A stretch of 64,000 nucleotides of DNA, from NCBI RefSeq assembly GCF_026072915.1, contig NZ_AP025943.1:1488001-1552000 (forward strand), written 5' to 3'. The stretch is from Akkermansia biwaensis. GTDB taxonomy: Bacteria > Verrucomicrobiota > Verrucomicrobiia > Verrucomicrobiales > Akkermansiaceae. Every line of letters starts with the position of its first letter. Positions within the stretch are counted from its first letter, which is position 1. Positions 1 through 11,140 of this stretch are shown here, piece by piece. A program made the position numbers and the translations under genes. The notes under the pieces were generated by a model. It made no database searches. It was not told where the DNA came from and saw only the letters and a program-made list of their open reading frames with translations.

Positions 1-241
1 ACGTGAGTGCCCTGTGCGCGGCGAGGGTAACACAGCCTTCCTCCCGGTCAAGACCGGAGCATGACCGCTGCACGGTTTTCACCGGCTGCGGCGTGAATGC
101 CCGTTCCAGTACGGGGGAGGAAATCCGTCATTCATGACAGCGCGCGTCCGGTGATATTGAACAGGAAGCCGGAACAGCGGCTCTCAATGCGTGAGGGGCG
201 TGCAGAAGAGGCCGTCCGGATCAATTCTATTTTTTAAGCAT

Positions 242-445
242 ATGAAATCATTCCTGGCAGCTGTTTTAAGTTTGTTCGTCCCCGGCCTGGGGCAATTGTA
301 CAAGGGCCACTTCGTCCAGGCCATTGTCTGGTTCCTGGTGGTGGGCGCGGCTTACGGCCTGCTGTACTGGTTCGTCTTTGCCCTGGTTCCCATTGTCCTG
401 CATATCATCTGCATCCTGCAGGCCTACTTCATCGACAACGAATAG
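242..445 (+). CDS. Small two-helix membrane protein (TM2-like)
   Basis: The 67-residue product is almost wholly hydrophobic, with two predicted membrane segments (about residues 3-20 and 26-60) around the motif PGLGQLYKGH. This P-G-x-G-Q-x-Y-x-G pattern is typical of TM2-like small membrane proteins, whose function is generally unknown. I chose the ATG at 242 rather than the in-frame ATG-like start at 191, because the 17 extra residues are basic and unlike the family, and because the ATG at 242 begins directly with the hydrophobic segment. The gene stands alone, with a convergent neighbour downstream. Positions 1-241 show no gene or RNA that I recognise. Identification of the family is by motif only. 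Confidence 0.7.
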   Translation: MKSFLAAVLSLFVPGLGQLYKGHFVQAIVWFLVVGAAYGLLYWFVFALVPIVLHIICILQAYFIDNE

Positions 446-463
446 GAAGCGGGAAGCGTGGCA

Positions 464-1099
464 TTACGCTTTCAGCACCGGAAGGCGCAATACGGTTTTC
501 AACCGTTCCGCAGGCGTCTTCCGGGGGTCCGAGAGATAAATCTCATGATGTGCCCGCACACCTGATGTATCCGGGCGCAGCCCCGACTGTTCCATGAAAA
601 CATGCATGCGGGCCAGAGTGGCTGGTTCATCGTCATAGGAACCCGTGTGCAGGCATTGTACGCAGAGCCCTTCCGCAAAGGAGGCCATGCGCGCTATTTC
701 CACGTTCAAATGGGGCTTTTTCTTCATGGCGTTACTGCGTGCGTACTCAAATGCCTCCGCAGTGATGAAGCCGGGCTGGCGTATCATGGAAGTCCAGCGG
801 AACGTATTTTTATCTGCGGAAGGGTTTTGCCCCGAATTCCACCAGAGCCCTTCCAAGGGAAGGACGACGTATTCCAGATAATCCGGAGCCGGGAAAGCTC
901 CTTTTTTCCCTCCCATCCGGACGGCGTAGGAAAGGGTGTACAATAATTCCAGGGCGTGTGAATACTCTCCGTCCGGAGCATTGGGATCGCCCGTGCCGTC
1001 CACCATGAAAAACTGCATTTCCGGCACGTCCACCACGGCGGGAACGGCAGAGGGAAGGTAAAGGCGCCTGGCCTGTTTCTTGTAATCCAAAGGGGGCAT
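464..1099 (-). CDS. GyrI-like small-molecule-binding domain protein
   Basis: The 211-residue protein begins with a DYKK start and has the pattern PEMQFFMVDGTGDPN, characteristic of the GyrI-like (SOUL/GyrI superfamily) proteins that bind small ligands. The middle contains LEGLWWNSG and FRWTSMIRQPGFIT, and the end RLKTVLRLPV, all of which fit the stand-alone GyrI-like proteins found in many bacteria. It carries no DNA-binding domain, so it is not an AraC-type activator. It is convergent with the small membrane gene to its left. Its ligand is unknown. Confidence 0.75.
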   Translation of the reverse strand: MPPLDYKKQARRLYLPSAVPAVVDVPEMQFFMVDGTGDPNAPDGEYSHALELLYTLSYAVRMGGKKGAFPAPDYLEYVVLPLEGLWWNSGQNPSADKNTFRWTSMIRQPGFITAEAFEYARSNAMKKKPHLNVEIARMASFAEGLCVQCLHTGSYDDEPATLARMHVFMEQSGLRPDTSGVRAHHEIYLSDPRKTPAERLKTVLRLPVLKA

Positions 1100-1142
1100 G
1101 GAGGCATGCTAACGGCAGAGGGGAGCTTATGCACGAAAAAAG

Positions 1143-1170
1143 AAGGCCGCCCCGTTTACGGGACAGCCTT
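1143..1170 (-). terminator. Terminator after the PEP-CTERM gene
   Basis: AAGGC (1143-1147) pairs with GCCTT (1166-1170) and CCCGT (1151-1155) pairs with ACGGG (1158-1162). Read on the minus strand, the stem is followed by a T-rich run (TTCTTTTTTCG). It lies 30 bp beyond the stop codon of the PEP-CTERM gene and fits an intrinsic terminator. Confidence 0.65.
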
Positions 1171-1199
1171 CCATATATAAGAAAAATGAAAGAGCCGGT

Positions 1200-1904
1200 T
1201 CAATTCCTGCGGCGGCGAAGCATCAGGGCGGCCAGACCCAGAAGGCTCAGGGATGCCGCAGCGGGTTCCGGAACGGCCAGCGTTCCTTCCAGGGAAATAT
1301 CGCGGATGGTTCCGCTGTAGTTGTCGCTGCCGCCCGAACTTCCGATGACAGTGTAAACCTTGCCGTTGCCGTTTGCCTTCATGGCCGCAAGCTGTTCGTC
1401 GGTCACATCGTAAGAAACGTTCCACTGTGAGGCGTTGTTGCCCCTGCTTCCCCTGCAGAGTTCCAGCAGGTCTCCGTTCATGGTTTCATACCAGACGGAA
1501 TAGGTGTACGTGGGGCCCGTTCCGGGAGGAGTCAGGCTGAAGCTGAAAGTGAGTCCGGAATAAGCCTGGATGTTTTCAATGGTCATTTTCAGGCCGGCGC
1601 AAACCCCGATCGTGCCGGGCATGTTGGGAAGGCTGATAGTCTGGTTGGCTGTATTGACGGAAGCTTTGCCCCAGCTCATGCTTCCGTTTCCGGTGGTGGT
1701 GTACCATCCGTCCGCGCGTCCGGCGCGTCCCAGCCATCCCTTGACGTCGGCGGCTTTGATCGTGTTATTGGCAAGGCGTCCTGCGGAATCGTAGCTCTGG
1801 CCGGTGATGGCGGTGATTTCCGGCATCAGCTCAATGGTTGCGGCGGAAACGGAGGCTCCCAGAGAGACCAGGCCCAAACAGATGGTATATAATATTTTCT
1901 TCAT
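1200..1904 (-). CDS. PEP-CTERM sorted secreted protein
   Basis: The 234-residue product has a clear signal peptide (MKKILYTICLGLVSLGAS, cleavage near VSA-AT). It ends with a textbook PEP-CTERM signal: VPEPAAASLSLLGLAAL, a hydrophobic stretch, then RRRR. Such tails are recognised by exosortase in Gram-negative bacteria that make extracellular polymer, and the protein is then cleaved and displayed outside the cell. The middle domain is beta-rich and I do not recognise it. The start at 1904 was chosen because it begins the signal peptide; an upstream in-frame start would add 15 non-hydrophobic residues. It appears monocistronic. Confidence 0.8.
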   Translation of the reverse strand: MKKILYTICLGLVSLGASVSAATIELMPEITAITGQSYDSAGRLANNTIKAADVKGWLGRAGRADGWYTTTGNGSMSWGKASVNTANQTISLPNMPGTIGVCAGLKMTIENIQAYSGLTFSFSLTPPGTGPTYTYSVWYETMNGDLLELCRGSRGNNASQWNVSYDVTDEQLAAMKANGNGKVYTVIGSSGGSDNYSGTIRDISLEGTLAVPEPAAASLSLLGLAALMLRRRRN

Positions 1905-2151
1905 AGCTGTAGCCTCAATATGCCGGATTGCTAACCCGCTCGGATTCACATGAGACTATAAGCAGGTTCAATCAATTCAATGTGTTACAGTTATCGTGGA
2001 CATGCCCTGACCTGGAACAATGTTCCCGGATTTTTCAAACATGCTTTTTTACAGCAAGGATCAAAGTTTTAAAATATTTTCTTGACGCCGGATTAGCAAT
2101 CCGTCTTTGGAAAAAATGCCTTGATTGTAAGATATCTCAAGGCAGCAAAAA

Positions 2152-2176
2152 GGCCGCTTCCCGCAGGGAAGCGGCC
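2152..2176 (-). terminator. Terminator of the rpoBC operon
   Basis: A perfect 11-bp stem, GGCCGCTTCCC (2152-2162) and GGGAAGCGGCC (2166-2176), closes a 3-nt loop. On the minus strand it is followed by TTTTT. It lies 24 bp beyond the rpoC stop codon and is a textbook intrinsic terminator for the whole ribosomal-protein/RNA-polymerase cluster. Confidence 0.9.
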
Positions 2177-2199
2177 CTGGAATATGACTTGGGAACGGA

Positions 2200-5100
2200 C
2201 TAGCGTTCGTTGTCGAAGTTGATGGTATCGTTCAGGACTTCTTCAATGGAGTCCATTTCATCATCTTCGCCGGCGAGCACGATTTCTTCAGCTCCTTCCG
2301 CGGGATCCACTTCAATCTTGCTGTAGCGGGAGAACCCGGTACCGGCGGGAATGAGGTGGCCCATGATGACGTTTTCCTTGAACCCTTCCAGTGTGTCGGT
2401 CTTGCCGAGGGTGGAAGCTTCGGTCAGAACGCGCGTGGTGTCCTGGAAGGACGCGGCGGAGATAAAGGATTCCGTTTCCAGGGAGGCCTTCGTGATGCCG
2501 AGCAGAACGGGCTTGGCGGCGGCCGGCTGGCCACCCTGGGCGATCGTCTGTTCGTTGATGCGGTCAAAGGTGGTCTTGTCCACCTGGTCGCCCCACAGGA
2601 ACTCGGTGTTGCCGGGTTCCGTGATGACAACCTTGCGCAGCATCTGCCGCACGATGATTTCCACGTGCTTGTCGTTGATCTCCACACCCTGGAGGCGGTA
2701 CACTTCCTGCACTTCGTTGACGAGGTGCTCCTGGAGGCGTTCCTTGCCGCAGACATCCAGAATTTCTTCCGGAGAAACGGGGCCTTCCGTAAGCTGGTCG
2801 CCCATGTGGACGTGGTCGTCTTCGTGAACGATCACGTGCTTGTTCATCGGCACCAGATGGTCCACCAGTTCGCCCGTGGGCGTTTCAATGGTGATGACCT
2901 TCTTGCCGCGGGAGGTGTTCTTGCTGCTGAGGCGCACAATGCCTTCCACGCGTGCGATGGTGCAGGCGTCCTTGGGCTTGCGGGCTTCAAACAGTTCCGC
3001 CACGCGGGGAAGACCGCCGGTGATGTCCTTCGTCTTGGCCACCTTGCGGGGCGTCTTGGCCACCATGGTGCCGGCGGAAATGGTCTCTCCGTCCTTCACG
3101 GTCAGGTTGGCCCCGGCGGGAATGGCGTGGTGGGCCAGAACCTCGCGGGTCTTGACGTCGCGGATGACCACCTGCGGGTGGAGTTCCTGCTTGTGTTCCA
3201 TCACGACGAGGGTGGACGTACCGGTTTCACGGTCCGTTTCCTTGGAAACGGTGATCCCCACGATCATGTCCTTGAACTCGACCATCCCGCCCTTTTCAGC
3301 GATCACGGGCACGTTGTACGGGTCCCATGTGGCGAGGGTTTCATCCTTCTTGATGGAGCCGCCGTTGGGAACGTACAGGATGGTGCCGATGACGGGCTGG
3401 TAGGATTCCAGCTCGCGGCCCTGTTCGTTTTCAATGCGAACGGAGCAGTTCTTGTTCAGAACCACGAAGTTGCCGTCCACGTTTTCCACCGTGCGGAGGT
3501 CTTCCGTGTAGATCACGCGGCCGTCGTTCTTCGCCTTCACGATAGGCTGCTTGAACGCCGTAGTGGCCGTGCCGCCCACGTGGAACGTACGCATGGTCAG
3601 CTGGGTGCCGGGCTCGCCGATGGACTGGGCGGCGATGATGCCGACCGCTTCACCGATCTTCACTTCCTGGCCGGTAGCCAGGTTCAGGCCGTAGCACTTG
3701 GCGCAGCAGCCCTTCTTGAGTTCGCAGGTCAGCACGGAACGGATCTTCAGCTGTTCAATGCCGATCTTTTCCAGCTGTTCCGCCTGCTTCTCGTTGATGA
3801 GGTCGTTGATGTCCACGATGATCTCGCCGCTGACGGGATCGACGATACGCTCGCAGGAAACGCGGCCGTAAATGCGGGACGAAAGGGAGGCCACCTCTTC
3901 ATCGCCGTCATAGATGGCGTGAACGGTGATGCCGTTATTCGTACCGCAGTCGTCCGCGTAAACGATGACGTCCTGGGCCACGTCCACGAGCTTGCGGGTC
4001 ATGTAGCCGGAGTCCGCCGTCTTCAAGGCGGTGTCCGCCAGGCCCTTGCGGGCGCCGTGGGTGGAAATGAAATATTCCAGCACGGAGAGGCCTTCACGGA
4101 AGTTGGCCGTGATGGGGCGTTCGATAATTTCGCCGCTGGGCTTGGCCATCAAACCGCGCATGCCGGAGAGCTGCTTGATCTGCGCTTTGTTGCCTCGGGC
4201 TCCGGAATCCACCATCATGAAGAGCGGGCTGGCCATCTTGGAACCTTCGTTGTGTTCCAGCTTGCGGTACAGGGCCGCCTGGATCACGTCCGTAGTCTGG
4301 GTCCAGATATCCACCACCTTCTGATAGCGTTCGCCGTCCGTGATGATACCGTTCTTGTACTGCTTGGTGACCTTGTCCAGCTCTGCGTAGGCCTTTTCGA
4401 TTTCCGTCTTCTTCTGGGACGGAACGACCATGTCCACAATGCCGATGGAGCAGCCGGAACGGGTAGCTTCCTTGAAGCCCAGGTTCTTCAGGGCGTCCAG
4501 GGTCTGCACGGTACGTTCCTTGCCCACCGTCTGGTAGCAGCGCCAGATGATGTCGCCCATCTGCTTCTTGCCCACGTTGCGGTTGATGTAGCCGAGTTCG
4601 CGGGGCCAGATTTCATTGAAGCGCACGCGTCCGGCCGTAGTCACGATCACCTTCTTGGTTACGTCTCCGTACACCACTTCGGACGGCTTCTTGCCGTAGT
4701 CCGGGTTGTGGAGGCGAATCCAGTCATGGTAGCCGATCTTGCGGGCGGCAATGGCGTATTCCACTTCATCGATGGATTCGAAAAGGGGCAGGTGCTGGTG
4801 GTTGTCCTGGTAATTCTGCACTTCCGCGGCACGGGTGTGCGTCAGGAAGTACGCGCCAAGAATGATGTCCTGCGTAGGCGTGGCGATGGGCTTGCCGGAT
4901 GCCGGGGAGAAGATGTTGTTGGGCGCCAGCATGAGTTGGCGGGCTTCCATCTGGGCTTCCACGGAAAGCGGCACGTGCACGGCCATCTGGTCGCCGTCGA
5001 AGTCCGCGTTGTACGCGTTACAGACGAGCGGGTGCAGGCGGATGGCGGAACCTTCAATCAGGACCGGTTCAAATGCCTGGATGGAAAGGCGGTGCAGCGT

Positions 5101-6393
5101 GGGCGCACGGTTGAGCATGACGGGGTGGCCCTTGGTAACTTCTTCCAGGATGTCCCACACTTCCGGCGTCTTGCGGTCAATCAGCTTCTTGGCGGAGCGC
5201 ACGGTGTGCACATAGCCCAGCTCCTTGAGGCGGTGGATGATGAAGGGTTCAAACAGGATGAGCGCCATCTTCTTGGGAAGGCCGCACTGGTTGAGCTTCA
5301 GTTCCGGGCCGATCACGATCACGGAACGGCCGGAATAGTCCACGCGCTTGCCCAGCAGGTTCTGGCGGAAACGGCCTCCCTTGCCCTTCAGCATGTCGGA
5401 AAGGGACTTGAGGGGGCGGTTGCCGGCTCCCGTAACGGCGCGGCCGTGGCGGCCGTTGTCGAACAGGGCGTCCACGGCTTCCTGGAGCATGCGCTTTTCA
5501 TTGCGGATGATGACTTCCGGAGTTTTCAGGCTCAGGAGGGTCTTCAAGCGGTTGTTGCGGTTGATGACGCGGCGGTACAGGTCGTTCAGGTCGGACGTGG
5601 CGAAGCGGCCGCCTTCCAGCGGAACCAGCGGTCGCAAATCCGGAGGGATGACAGGCAGCACGTTCAGGATCATCCATTCCGGGCGCGTGTTGGACTGAAG
5701 GAAGCCCTGGGCCAGCTTCAGGCGCTTGGCGATCTTGCGCTTGTTCTGCTTGGAGTTGGTGTTGTCCAGCTGTTCCTGGAGATCGGCCACGAGGGAGGGC
5801 AGGTCAATGGAGGCAAGCATCTTCTGGATGGCTTCCGCGCCCATGCCGGCTTCAAAGCTGTCATAGCCGTATTCGTCTTCCGCATTGCGGAATTCCTCTT
5901 CCGTCAGAATGGCGCCCTTTTCCAGGGGAGTGTTGCCGGGGTCCACCACGATGTAATCTTCGTAGTAGATCACGCGTTCCAGATGGCGCGCCGTCAGGTC
6001 GAGCATGAGGCCGATGCGGCTGGGCATGCACTTGTAAAACCAGATGTGGGACACCGGAACGGCCAGTTCAATGTGGCCCATGCGTTCGCGGCGCACGCGG
6101 GCGTTGGTCACTTCCACGCCGCAGCGGTCGCAGGTGATGCCCTTGTGCTTGATGCGCTTGTACTTGCCGCAGGCGCATTCCATGTCGCGGGTGGGGCCGA
6201 AAATGCGTTCGCAGAACAAGCCACCTTTTTCCGGCTTGAACGTGCGGTAATTGATGGTTTCCGGGTTGACTACTTCGCCATGGGACCAGCTGCGGATGGT
6301 ATCCGGATCAGCCACGGTGATGGCTACCTGGTCAAAGGTCTTGGGCTTGTCGCTCAGACCGTGCATTTCCCGAATGGTAGGGGTATCAGACAT
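2200..6393 (-). CDS. rpoC: RNA polymerase beta' subunit
   Basis: This 1397-residue protein is the beta' subunit of RNA polymerase, which holds the catalytic magnesium. The N-terminal zinc site is [19 protein letters not shown] (about residues 73-91). The invariant active-site motif [12 protein letters not shown] is near residue 470, and the second zinc site ([13 protein letters not shown]) is near residue 900. The length is normal for Gram-negative bacteria. It follows rpoB after 72 bp and closes the operon. The acidic C-terminal tail ([17 protein letters not shown]) is normal for the family in being poorly conserved. The opposite strand carries a very long spurious open frame that should be ignored. 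Confidence 0.99.
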   Translation of the reverse strand: MSDTPTIREMHGLSDKPKTFDQVAITVADPDTIRSWSHGEVVNPETINYRTFKPEKGGLFCERIFGPTRDMECACGKYKRIKHKGITCDRCGVEVTNARVRRERMGHIELAVPVSHIWFYKCMPSRIGLMLDLTARHLERVIYYEDYIVVDPGNTPLEKGAILTEEEFRNAEDEYGYDSFEAGMGAEAIQKMLASIDLPSLVADLQEQLDNTNSKQNKRKIAKRLKLAQGFLQSNTRPEWMILNVLPVIPPDLRPLVPLEGGRFATSDLNDLYRRVINRNNRLKTLLSLKTPEVIIRNEKRMLQEAVDALFDNGRHGRAVTGAGNRPLKSLSDMLKGKGGRFRQNLLGKRVDYSGRSVIVIGPELKLNQCGLPKKMALILFEPFIIHRLKELGYVHTVRSAKKLIDRKTPEVWDILEEVTKGHPVMLNRAPTLHRLSIQAFEPVLIEGSAIRLHPLVCNAYNADFDGDQMAVHVPLSVEAQMEARQLMLAPNNIFSPASGKPIATPTQDIILGAYFLTHTRAAEVQNYQDNHQHLPLFESIDEVEYAIAARKIGYHDWIRLHNPDYGKKPSEVVYGDVTKKVIVTTAGRVRFNEIWPRELGYINRNVGKKQMGDIIWRCYQTVGKERTVQTLDALKNLGFKEATRSGCSIGIVDMVVPSQKKTEIEKAYAELDKVTKQYKNGIITDGERYQKVVDIWTQTTDVIQAALYRKLEHNEGSKMASPLFMMVDSGARGNKAQIKQLSGMRGLMAKPSGEIIERPITANFREGLSVLEYFISTHGARKGLADTALKTADSGYMTRKLVDVAQDVIVYADDCGTNNGITVHAIYDGDEEVASLSSRIYGRVSCERIVDPVSGEIIVDINDLINEKQAEQLEKIGIEQLKIRSVLTCELKKGCCAKCYGLNLATGQEVKIGEAVGIIAAQSIGEPGTQLTMRTFHVGGTATTAFKQPIVKAKNDGRVIYTEDLRTVENVDGNFVVLNKNCSVRIENEQGRELESYQPVIGTILYVPNGGSIKKDETLATWDPYNVPVIAEKGGMVEFKDMIVGITVSKETDRETGTSTLVVMEHKQELHPQVVIRDVKTREVLAHHAIPAGANLTVKDGETISAGTMVAKTPRKVAKTKDITGGLPRVAELFEARKPKDACTIARVEGIVRLSSKNTSRGKKVITIETPTGELVDHLVPMNKHVIVHEDDHVHMGDQLTEGPVSPEEILDVCGKERLQEHLVNEVQEVYRLQGVEINDKHVEIIVRQMLRKVVITEPGNTEFLWGDQVDKTTFDRINEQTIAQGGQPAAAKPVLLGITKASLETESFISAASFQDTTRVLTEASTLGKTDTLEGFKENVIMGHLIPAGTGFSRYSKIEVDPAEGAEEIVLAGEDDEMDSIEEVLNDTINFDNER

Positions 6394-6465
6394 ATGTTAA
6401 AAATCTTAAGAAGGGTTGATGCCCCCTCCCGCACCGTGCGGGGCGGAAGGGGAATGCGATGGATG

Positions 6466-9400
6466 TTAGAATTTAAGGTCGGAGAAATCGACATCCGCCA
6501 GTCCGGCCATGTCGTCGCTGTCAAAGCCTTCCGTCATGCCGTCCACCGGGGCGAGGTCCGTACCGCCGAGCTGCAGGGAAGGTTGTTCATCCTTGCTGCC
6601 GGGGCGTACGTTCAGGCCCAGGGACTGCATTTCCTTCATCAGAACGTTGAAGGATTCCGGAGTGCCGGCTTCCAGGGTGTTGTCCCCCTTCACGATGGAT
6701 TCGTAAATGCGGGTGCGGCCCTGCACGTCGTCGGACTTCACGGTGAGGAGTTCCTGGAGGGTGTAGGCGGCGCCATAGGCTTCCAGCGCCCACACTTCCA
6801 TTTCCCCGAAACGCTGGCCGCCGTACTGGGCCTTGCCGCCCAGGGGCTGCTGCGTGACCAGGCTGTACGGACCCACGGCGCGGGCGTGGATTTTGTCCGC
6901 CACCAGGTGGTTCAGCTTGAGCATGTAGGTCTGGCCTACCACAACGGGGTTGTGGAAGGGTTCGCCGGTAAGGCCGTCGTACAGGATGCTCTTGCCTCCC
7001 ACAGTGCCGTCCTTGCCGTCGCCGATCCAGGTGAAGCCGTCCACCTTCTTGGCTTCGGACATGTAGTTCCAGATGGTGTCTTCACTGATGCCGTCGAACA
7101 CCGGAGTGGCCACCTTGAAGCCGAGGGCCCGGGCCGCGATGCCGAGGTGGGCTTCAAGCACCTGTCCCACATTCATTCGGGAAGGTACGCCCAGGGGGTT
7201 CAGCACGATATCCACCGGAGTACCGTCCGCGAGGAAGGGCATGTCCTGTTCGGGAACGATCTTGGCTACCACGCCCTTGTTGCCGTGGCGGCCGGCCATC
7301 TTGTCACCCACGCCGAGCTTGCGCTTGGCGGCGATGTACACCTTGACTTCCTTCAGGCCGCCGGGTTCGGATTCGTCCCCGGATTCCATCTGGTCCAGTC
7401 TGTGTTCGCGTTCGTCGTCCAGCTCGGTGAAGCGGCCTTCGAAGGAGGTGATGATTTCCAGAATCTTGTTGCGGATCGGGCTGGGCTCGATTTCGATATG
7501 GTCGTGAACCAGCGCCAGCTTGCGCAGCAGGGTCTTGGTGATCTTGCGGTTGGCCGGAATGATGATTTCGCCGGTCTGTTCGTTGACGACGTCAAGCGGG
7601 ATCTTTTCACCCAGAAGAATGTCGGAAAGCTTCTTGGTCAGCTGGTCAATAAGCTGTTCCTTCTTCTTCTTGTGCTCGTCGTTGATCTTCTTGAACTGCT
7701 TCTTCTTCTCCGCGCTGTCCACCACGAGGTCGCCGCGGTGATGGCCGGAACCCGTGGAAGAAATGCGTACGTCCATCACGATGCCGGTGCAGCCGGAGGG
7801 AACGCGAAGGGAAGTATCCTTCACTTCCGCAGCCTTTTCACCGAAGATGGCGCGCAGCAGGCGTTCTTCCGGAGCCAGTTCCGTTTCAGACTTGGGAGTG
7901 ATCTTGCCGACGAGGATGTCGCCGGGCTTCACTTCCGCACCGATGCGGATGACGCCGTCATGGTCCAGGTTCTTCAGGGCTTCATCACCGGCGTTCGGAA
8001 TGTCGCGGGTGATTTCTTCCGGGCCCAGCTTGGTATCGCGGGCCTGCACTTCAAACTCGGAAATGTGGATGGAGGTGAAGGTATCTTCCTTGACCGTCTT
8101 TTCGGAGATGACGATGGCGTCTTCGAAGTTGTACCCGTTCCACGGCATATATGCCACCAGTACGTTGCGGCCGAGAGCCAGTTCGCCCTGGTCCGTGTTC
8201 GGGCCGTCCGCCAGCACGTCGCCGGCCTTGATCTTGTCCCCGCGGCGCACGATCGGCCTCTGGTTGATGCAGGTGCCGGCGTTGGAACGCATGAACTTGC
8301 GCAGGGGATAGACGTAAATGCCGTTGTCGCGGTCGGTGCGGACGCTGTCCGGATCGGACAGGTACACTTCCGGGCGTACGGGCAATTCGCCGTCCTTCGT
8401 GGTGATGATGACTTCCGCAGAGGCGGAGGCAACGATGCCGTCCGCTTCCGCCAGCACGACGGAACGGGAGTCCCGGGCGCACTTGCCTTCGATGCCGGTG
8501 CCCACGTACGGGGATTCCGCCACCATCAGAGGCACGCCCTGGCGCTGCATGTTGGAGCCCATCAGGGCGCGGTTGGCGTCGTCGTGTTCCAGGAAGGGGA
8601 TGAGGCCTGCGGCGATGGAGACGAGCTGCTTGGGAGACACGTCCATGTAATGCACGTCGGCCGGGTCCACTTCGATGAACTCGCCCTTTTCACGGGCGGT
8701 CACACGGGAAGTGGTGAAGTTGCCCTGTTCGTCCAGCGGGTTGTTGGCCTGGGCGATGAGGTAGCCTTCCTCCTGGTCGGCGGTGACGTATTCGATGGTA
8801 TTGGTGACCCGTCCGTTTTCCACCTTGCGGTAGGGCGTTTCAATGAAACCGAATTCATTGATGCGGGCGTAGGTGCACATGGAGTTGATCAGACCGATGT
8901 TGGGGCCTTCCGGCGTTTCGATCGGGCAGATGCGGCCATAGTGGGAAGGATGCACGTCTCGCACTTCAAAGCCGGCGCGGTCGCGGTTCAGGCCTCCGGG
9001 CCCCAGGGCGGAAAGGCGGCGCTTGTGCGTCAGTTCCGCGAGGGGGTTGATCTGGTCCATGAACTGGGACAGCTGGGAACGGCCGAAGAAGTCGCGCACG
9101 ACGGCGCTGAGCGCCTTCGGGTTGATCAGCTTGCTGGGCGTGACGCCTTCAATGTTCTGGTCGATGAGGGTCATACGTTCCTTCACCAGGCGTTCCGTGC
9201 GGGCGAGGCCCACGCGGCACTGGTTGGCCATGAGTTCGCCCACGGCGCGCACGCGGCGGCTGCCCAGGTGGTCGATGTCGTCCACCATCCCTTCACCCTT
9301 CTTGAGGCGCAGGAGATACTTGAGGGCGGCCAGGAAATCTTCCGCAGTCATCAGGCGCTGGTCCAGGCTGGTGTCCAGACCCAGTTTCTGATTGATCTTG

Positions 9401-10404
9401 TAACGGCCCACGCGGGTGAGGTCGTACTTCTTGGGATCGTCGAAGAGTCTCTTCAGAAGCGTGCGGGCCTGTGCGGCCGTAGCGGGGTCGCCGGGACGCA
9501 GGCGCTTGTAAATTTCCTTGAGGGCGGATTCCTCGTCGTGGGCGGGATCCTTCTTCAGGGTCTTGATCAGCACGTCGTCCTCGTTCTGGTTGATGACGTC
9601 GATTTCCTTGATGCCGAACTGGAGCAACTGGCGCACGACGCCCATGTTGAGCTGTTCGAAGGCTTTGGCAAGAACCAGGTCCTTGTCCTTGATCGTATCG
9701 ACGGCGACGAGGTTGTGCAGGTCTTCTTCCGTCATGTCCTCGCTCAGGGGAAGAGTGCGGATATCATAGAACTGGCTGACGATGTCGCGGTCGGTCTTGA
9801 AGCCCAGATAGCGCATGAACGTAGTCGCAAGGAACTTGCGGCGGCGGCGGCGGCGGTCAAGATAGACGTAGAGCAGGTCGTTGGTGTCAAACTGGACTTC
9901 CAGCCAGGAACCGCGGTCCGGAATGATGCGGAAGGAATGCAGGAGCTTGCCGTTCAGGTGCTGGGCGCTTTCAAAGCAGATGCCCGGAGAACGGTGAAGC
10001 TGGGACACAATGACGCGCTCGGCGCCATTGATCACAAAGGTGCCGCGGTTGGTCATCATGGGCATTTCACCCATGTAAACAGTTTCTTCCTTGGATTCGT
10101 TGTCGGATTTGAGCTTGAAGGTGACCTGGAGGGCGGCGCTGTAGGTTTCCCCGGCGCGGATAGCCTCGTAGTCGCTCATCTTGGGCTGTTCTATTTCATA
10201 AGAAAGAAAATCGAGCTCAATGTTTTCGTCATAGCTCTTGATAGGAAAGATTTCCTTCAGAACACCCTGCAAGCCGATGTTTTTCCTGGCCGCGGCCGGC
10301 GTGTCCTGTTGTAGAAAATCGAAGTATGATTGCAGTTGAATCTCAATAAGGTTGGGAGGTTCGATGACTTCCTTGATATTCCCGAAGTAGAGTCGCTTTG
10401 ACAT
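6466..10404 (-). CDS. rpoB: RNA polymerase beta subunit
   Basis: The 1312-residue protein is the beta subunit of RNA polymerase. The rifampicin pocket reads [20 protein letters not shown] followed by RLSALGPGG. The positions matching E. coli Asp516, His526 and Ser531 are D, H and S, so the sequence predicts rifampicin sensitivity. The start [10 protein letters not shown] at 10404 was preferred, because the 37 residues added by an upstream start are unlike any RpoB N-terminus. It is separated from rplL by 203 bp that hold a strong hairpin, and is followed by rpoC. Confidence 0.99.
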   Translation of the reverse strand: MSKRLYFGNIKEVIEPPNLIEIQLQSYFDFLQQDTPAAARKNIGLQGVLKEIFPIKSYDENIELDFLSYEIEQPKMSDYEAIRAGETYSAALQVTFKLKSDNESKEETVYMGEMPMMTNRGTFVINGAERVIVSQLHRSPGICFESAQHLNGKLLHSFRIIPDRGSWLEVQFDTNDLLYVYLDRRRRRRKFLATTFMRYLGFKTDRDIVSQFYDIRTLPLSEDMTEEDLHNLVAVDTIKDKDLVLAKAFEQLNMGVVRQLLQFGIKEIDVINQNEDDVLIKTLKKDPAHDEESALKEIYKRLRPGDPATAAQARTLLKRLFDDPKKYDLTRVGRYKINQKLGLDTSLDQRLMTAEDFLAALKYLLRLKKGEGMVDDIDHLGSRRVRAVGELMANQCRVGLARTERLVKERMTLIDQNIEGVTPSKLINPKALSAVVRDFFGRSQLSQFMDQINPLAELTHKRRLSALGPGGLNRDRAGFEVRDVHPSHYGRICPIETPEGPNIGLINSMCTYARINEFGFIETPYRKVENGRVTNTIEYVTADQEEGYLIAQANNPLDEQGNFTTSRVTAREKGEFIEVDPADVHYMDVSPKQLVSIAAGLIPFLEHDDANRALMGSNMQRQGVPLMVAESPYVGTGIEGKCARDSRSVVLAEADGIVASASAEVIITTKDGELPVRPEVYLSDPDSVRTDRDNGIYVYPLRKFMRSNAGTCINQRPIVRRGDKIKAGDVLADGPNTDQGELALGRNVLVAYMPWNGYNFEDAIVISEKTVKEDTFTSIHISEFEVQARDTKLGPEEITRDIPNAGDEALKNLDHDGVIRIGAEVKPGDILVGKITPKSETELAPEERLLRAIFGEKAAEVKDTSLRVPSGCTGIVMDVRISSTGSGHHRGDLVVDSAEKKKQFKKINDEHKKKKEQLIDQLTKKLSDILLGEKIPLDVVNEQTGEIIIPANRKITKTLLRKLALVHDHIEIEPSPIRNKILEIITSFEGRFTELDDEREHRLDQMESGDESEPGGLKEVKVYIAAKRKLGVGDKMAGRHGNKGVVAKIVPEQDMPFLADGTPVDIVLNPLGVPSRMNVGQVLEAHLGIAARALGFKVATPVFDGISEDTIWNYMSEAKKVDGFTWIGDGKDGTVGGKSILYDGLTGEPFHNPVVVGQTYMLKLNHLVADKIHARAVGPYSLVTQQPLGGKAQYGGQRFGEMEVWALEAYGAAYTLQELLTVKSDDVQGRTRIYESIVKGDNTLEAGTPESFNVLMKEMQSLGLNVRPGSKDEQPSLQLGGTDLAPVDGMTEGFDSDDMAGLADVDFSDLKF

Positions 10405-10555
10405 GGGCTGCTGTGGCGGAGATGTTATGAATGTGCATCCTTGCTGCCCGGATGCGGGGCAGAACGGTTCCTTCCTTGGGGAGACGGAACCGACTGGAAG
10501 CGATTTGATGTGCAAAAAGCCTCTAGTCGGTCACGCGGGATGTGAAGACGAGGAA

Positions 10556-10593
10556 GCGCAACAGGAGAAAAAACGGGATTTCTCCTGTTGCGC
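10556..10593 (-). promoter_or_regulatory. Long perfect hairpin between rplL and rpoB
   Basis: GCGCAACAGGAGAAA (10556-10570) and TTTCTCCTGTTGCGC (10579-10593) form a perfect 15-bp stem with an 8-nt loop, starting 15 bp after the rplL stop. On the minus strand it is followed by TTCCTCGTCTTC, which is not a clean T-run. In E. coli an attenuator and an RNase III processing site occupy this interval, so attenuation or processing is likelier here than full termination. Confidence 0.6.
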
Positions 10594-10607
10594 GGGAAGT
10601 AAAAAGC

Positions 10608-10982
10608 TTACTTGACGTCGATCTTGGCGCCGGCTTCTTCCAGCTTGGCCTTGGCGGCGTTGGCTTCGTCCTTGGAAACGCCTTCCAGGATGGTGGCGGG
10701 AGTGCCTTCAACCAGTTTCTTGGCGTCCACCAGGCCGAGGCCGGCCTTCACTTCGCGAACAGCCTTGATCACGGCGATCTTGTTGGCGCCGGCGTCCGTC
10801 AGCACAACGTCGAATTCGGTCTTTTCTTCTTCAGCTTCGGCAGGAGCGGCGGCAGCGCCGGCGGCGGCTACGGGAGCAGCGGCGGAAACGCCCCACTTTT
10901 CTTCCAGGAGCTTGACGAGGTCGGCGGCTTCCAGAATGGTCAGGGTGCCGAGTTCTTCAGCGATTTTATTAATATCAGCCAT
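10608..10982 (-). CDS. rplL: 50S ribosomal protein L7/L12
   Basis: The 124-residue acidic protein has the L7/L12 layout: an N-terminal dimerisation helix ([20 protein letters not shown]), an Ala/Glu-rich hinge (about residues 36-55) and the C-terminal factor-binding domain with [20 protein letters not shown] and [13 protein letters not shown]. It forms the stalk on L10 that recruits EF-Tu, EF-G and other GTPases. The start MADIN at 10982 was chosen over an upstream in-frame start that adds 14 residues. It follows rplJ in the same transcript. Confidence 0.98.
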   Translation of the reverse strand: MADINKIAEELGTLTILEAADLVKLLEEKWGVSAAAPVAAAGAAAAPAEAEEEKTEFDVVLTDAGANKIAVIKAVREVKAGLGLVDAKKLVEGTPATILEGVSKDEANAAKAKLEEAGAKIDVK

Positions 10983-11079
10983 TGTATTGTTTTCTTTTTT
11001 GGTTCTAGTCGCGCCAAGAGCCACTTGGCATTTCAGTTCTCCGGCCGGAGTTCCGACAAGGAACCTCTAGGAGAGGTCG

Positions 11080-11120
11080 GGCCCGGTTTTCACGCATTTT
11101 GGCTAAAGTGCAACCGGGCC
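11080..11120 (-). promoter_or_regulatory. Hairpin between rplJ and rplL
   Basis: GGCCCGGTT (11080-11088) pairs with AACCGGGCC (11112-11120), just beyond the rplJ stop. There is no T-run. It may act as a processing site, or it may tune the high L7/L12 to L10 ratio; this role is inferred only from its position. Confidence 0.4.
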
Positions 11121-11140
11121 GTCCGGTCAAGGGGTTAGTA

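Noticed and set aside
1-241. Possible structured RNA (RNase P, cobalamin riboswitch) at the left edge.
   Set aside because: I compared both strands with the conserved cores of RNase P RNA and the cobalamin riboswitch and found no match beyond short GC-rich hairpins.
2356-10314. A 2652-codon open frame on the plus strand opposite rpoB and rpoC.
   Set aside because: It is exactly antisense to two highly conserved genes and even crosses their intergenic gap. Its product is rich in Gly, His, Val, Phe and Asp with no domain. It results from strong third-position codon bias in rpoBC.
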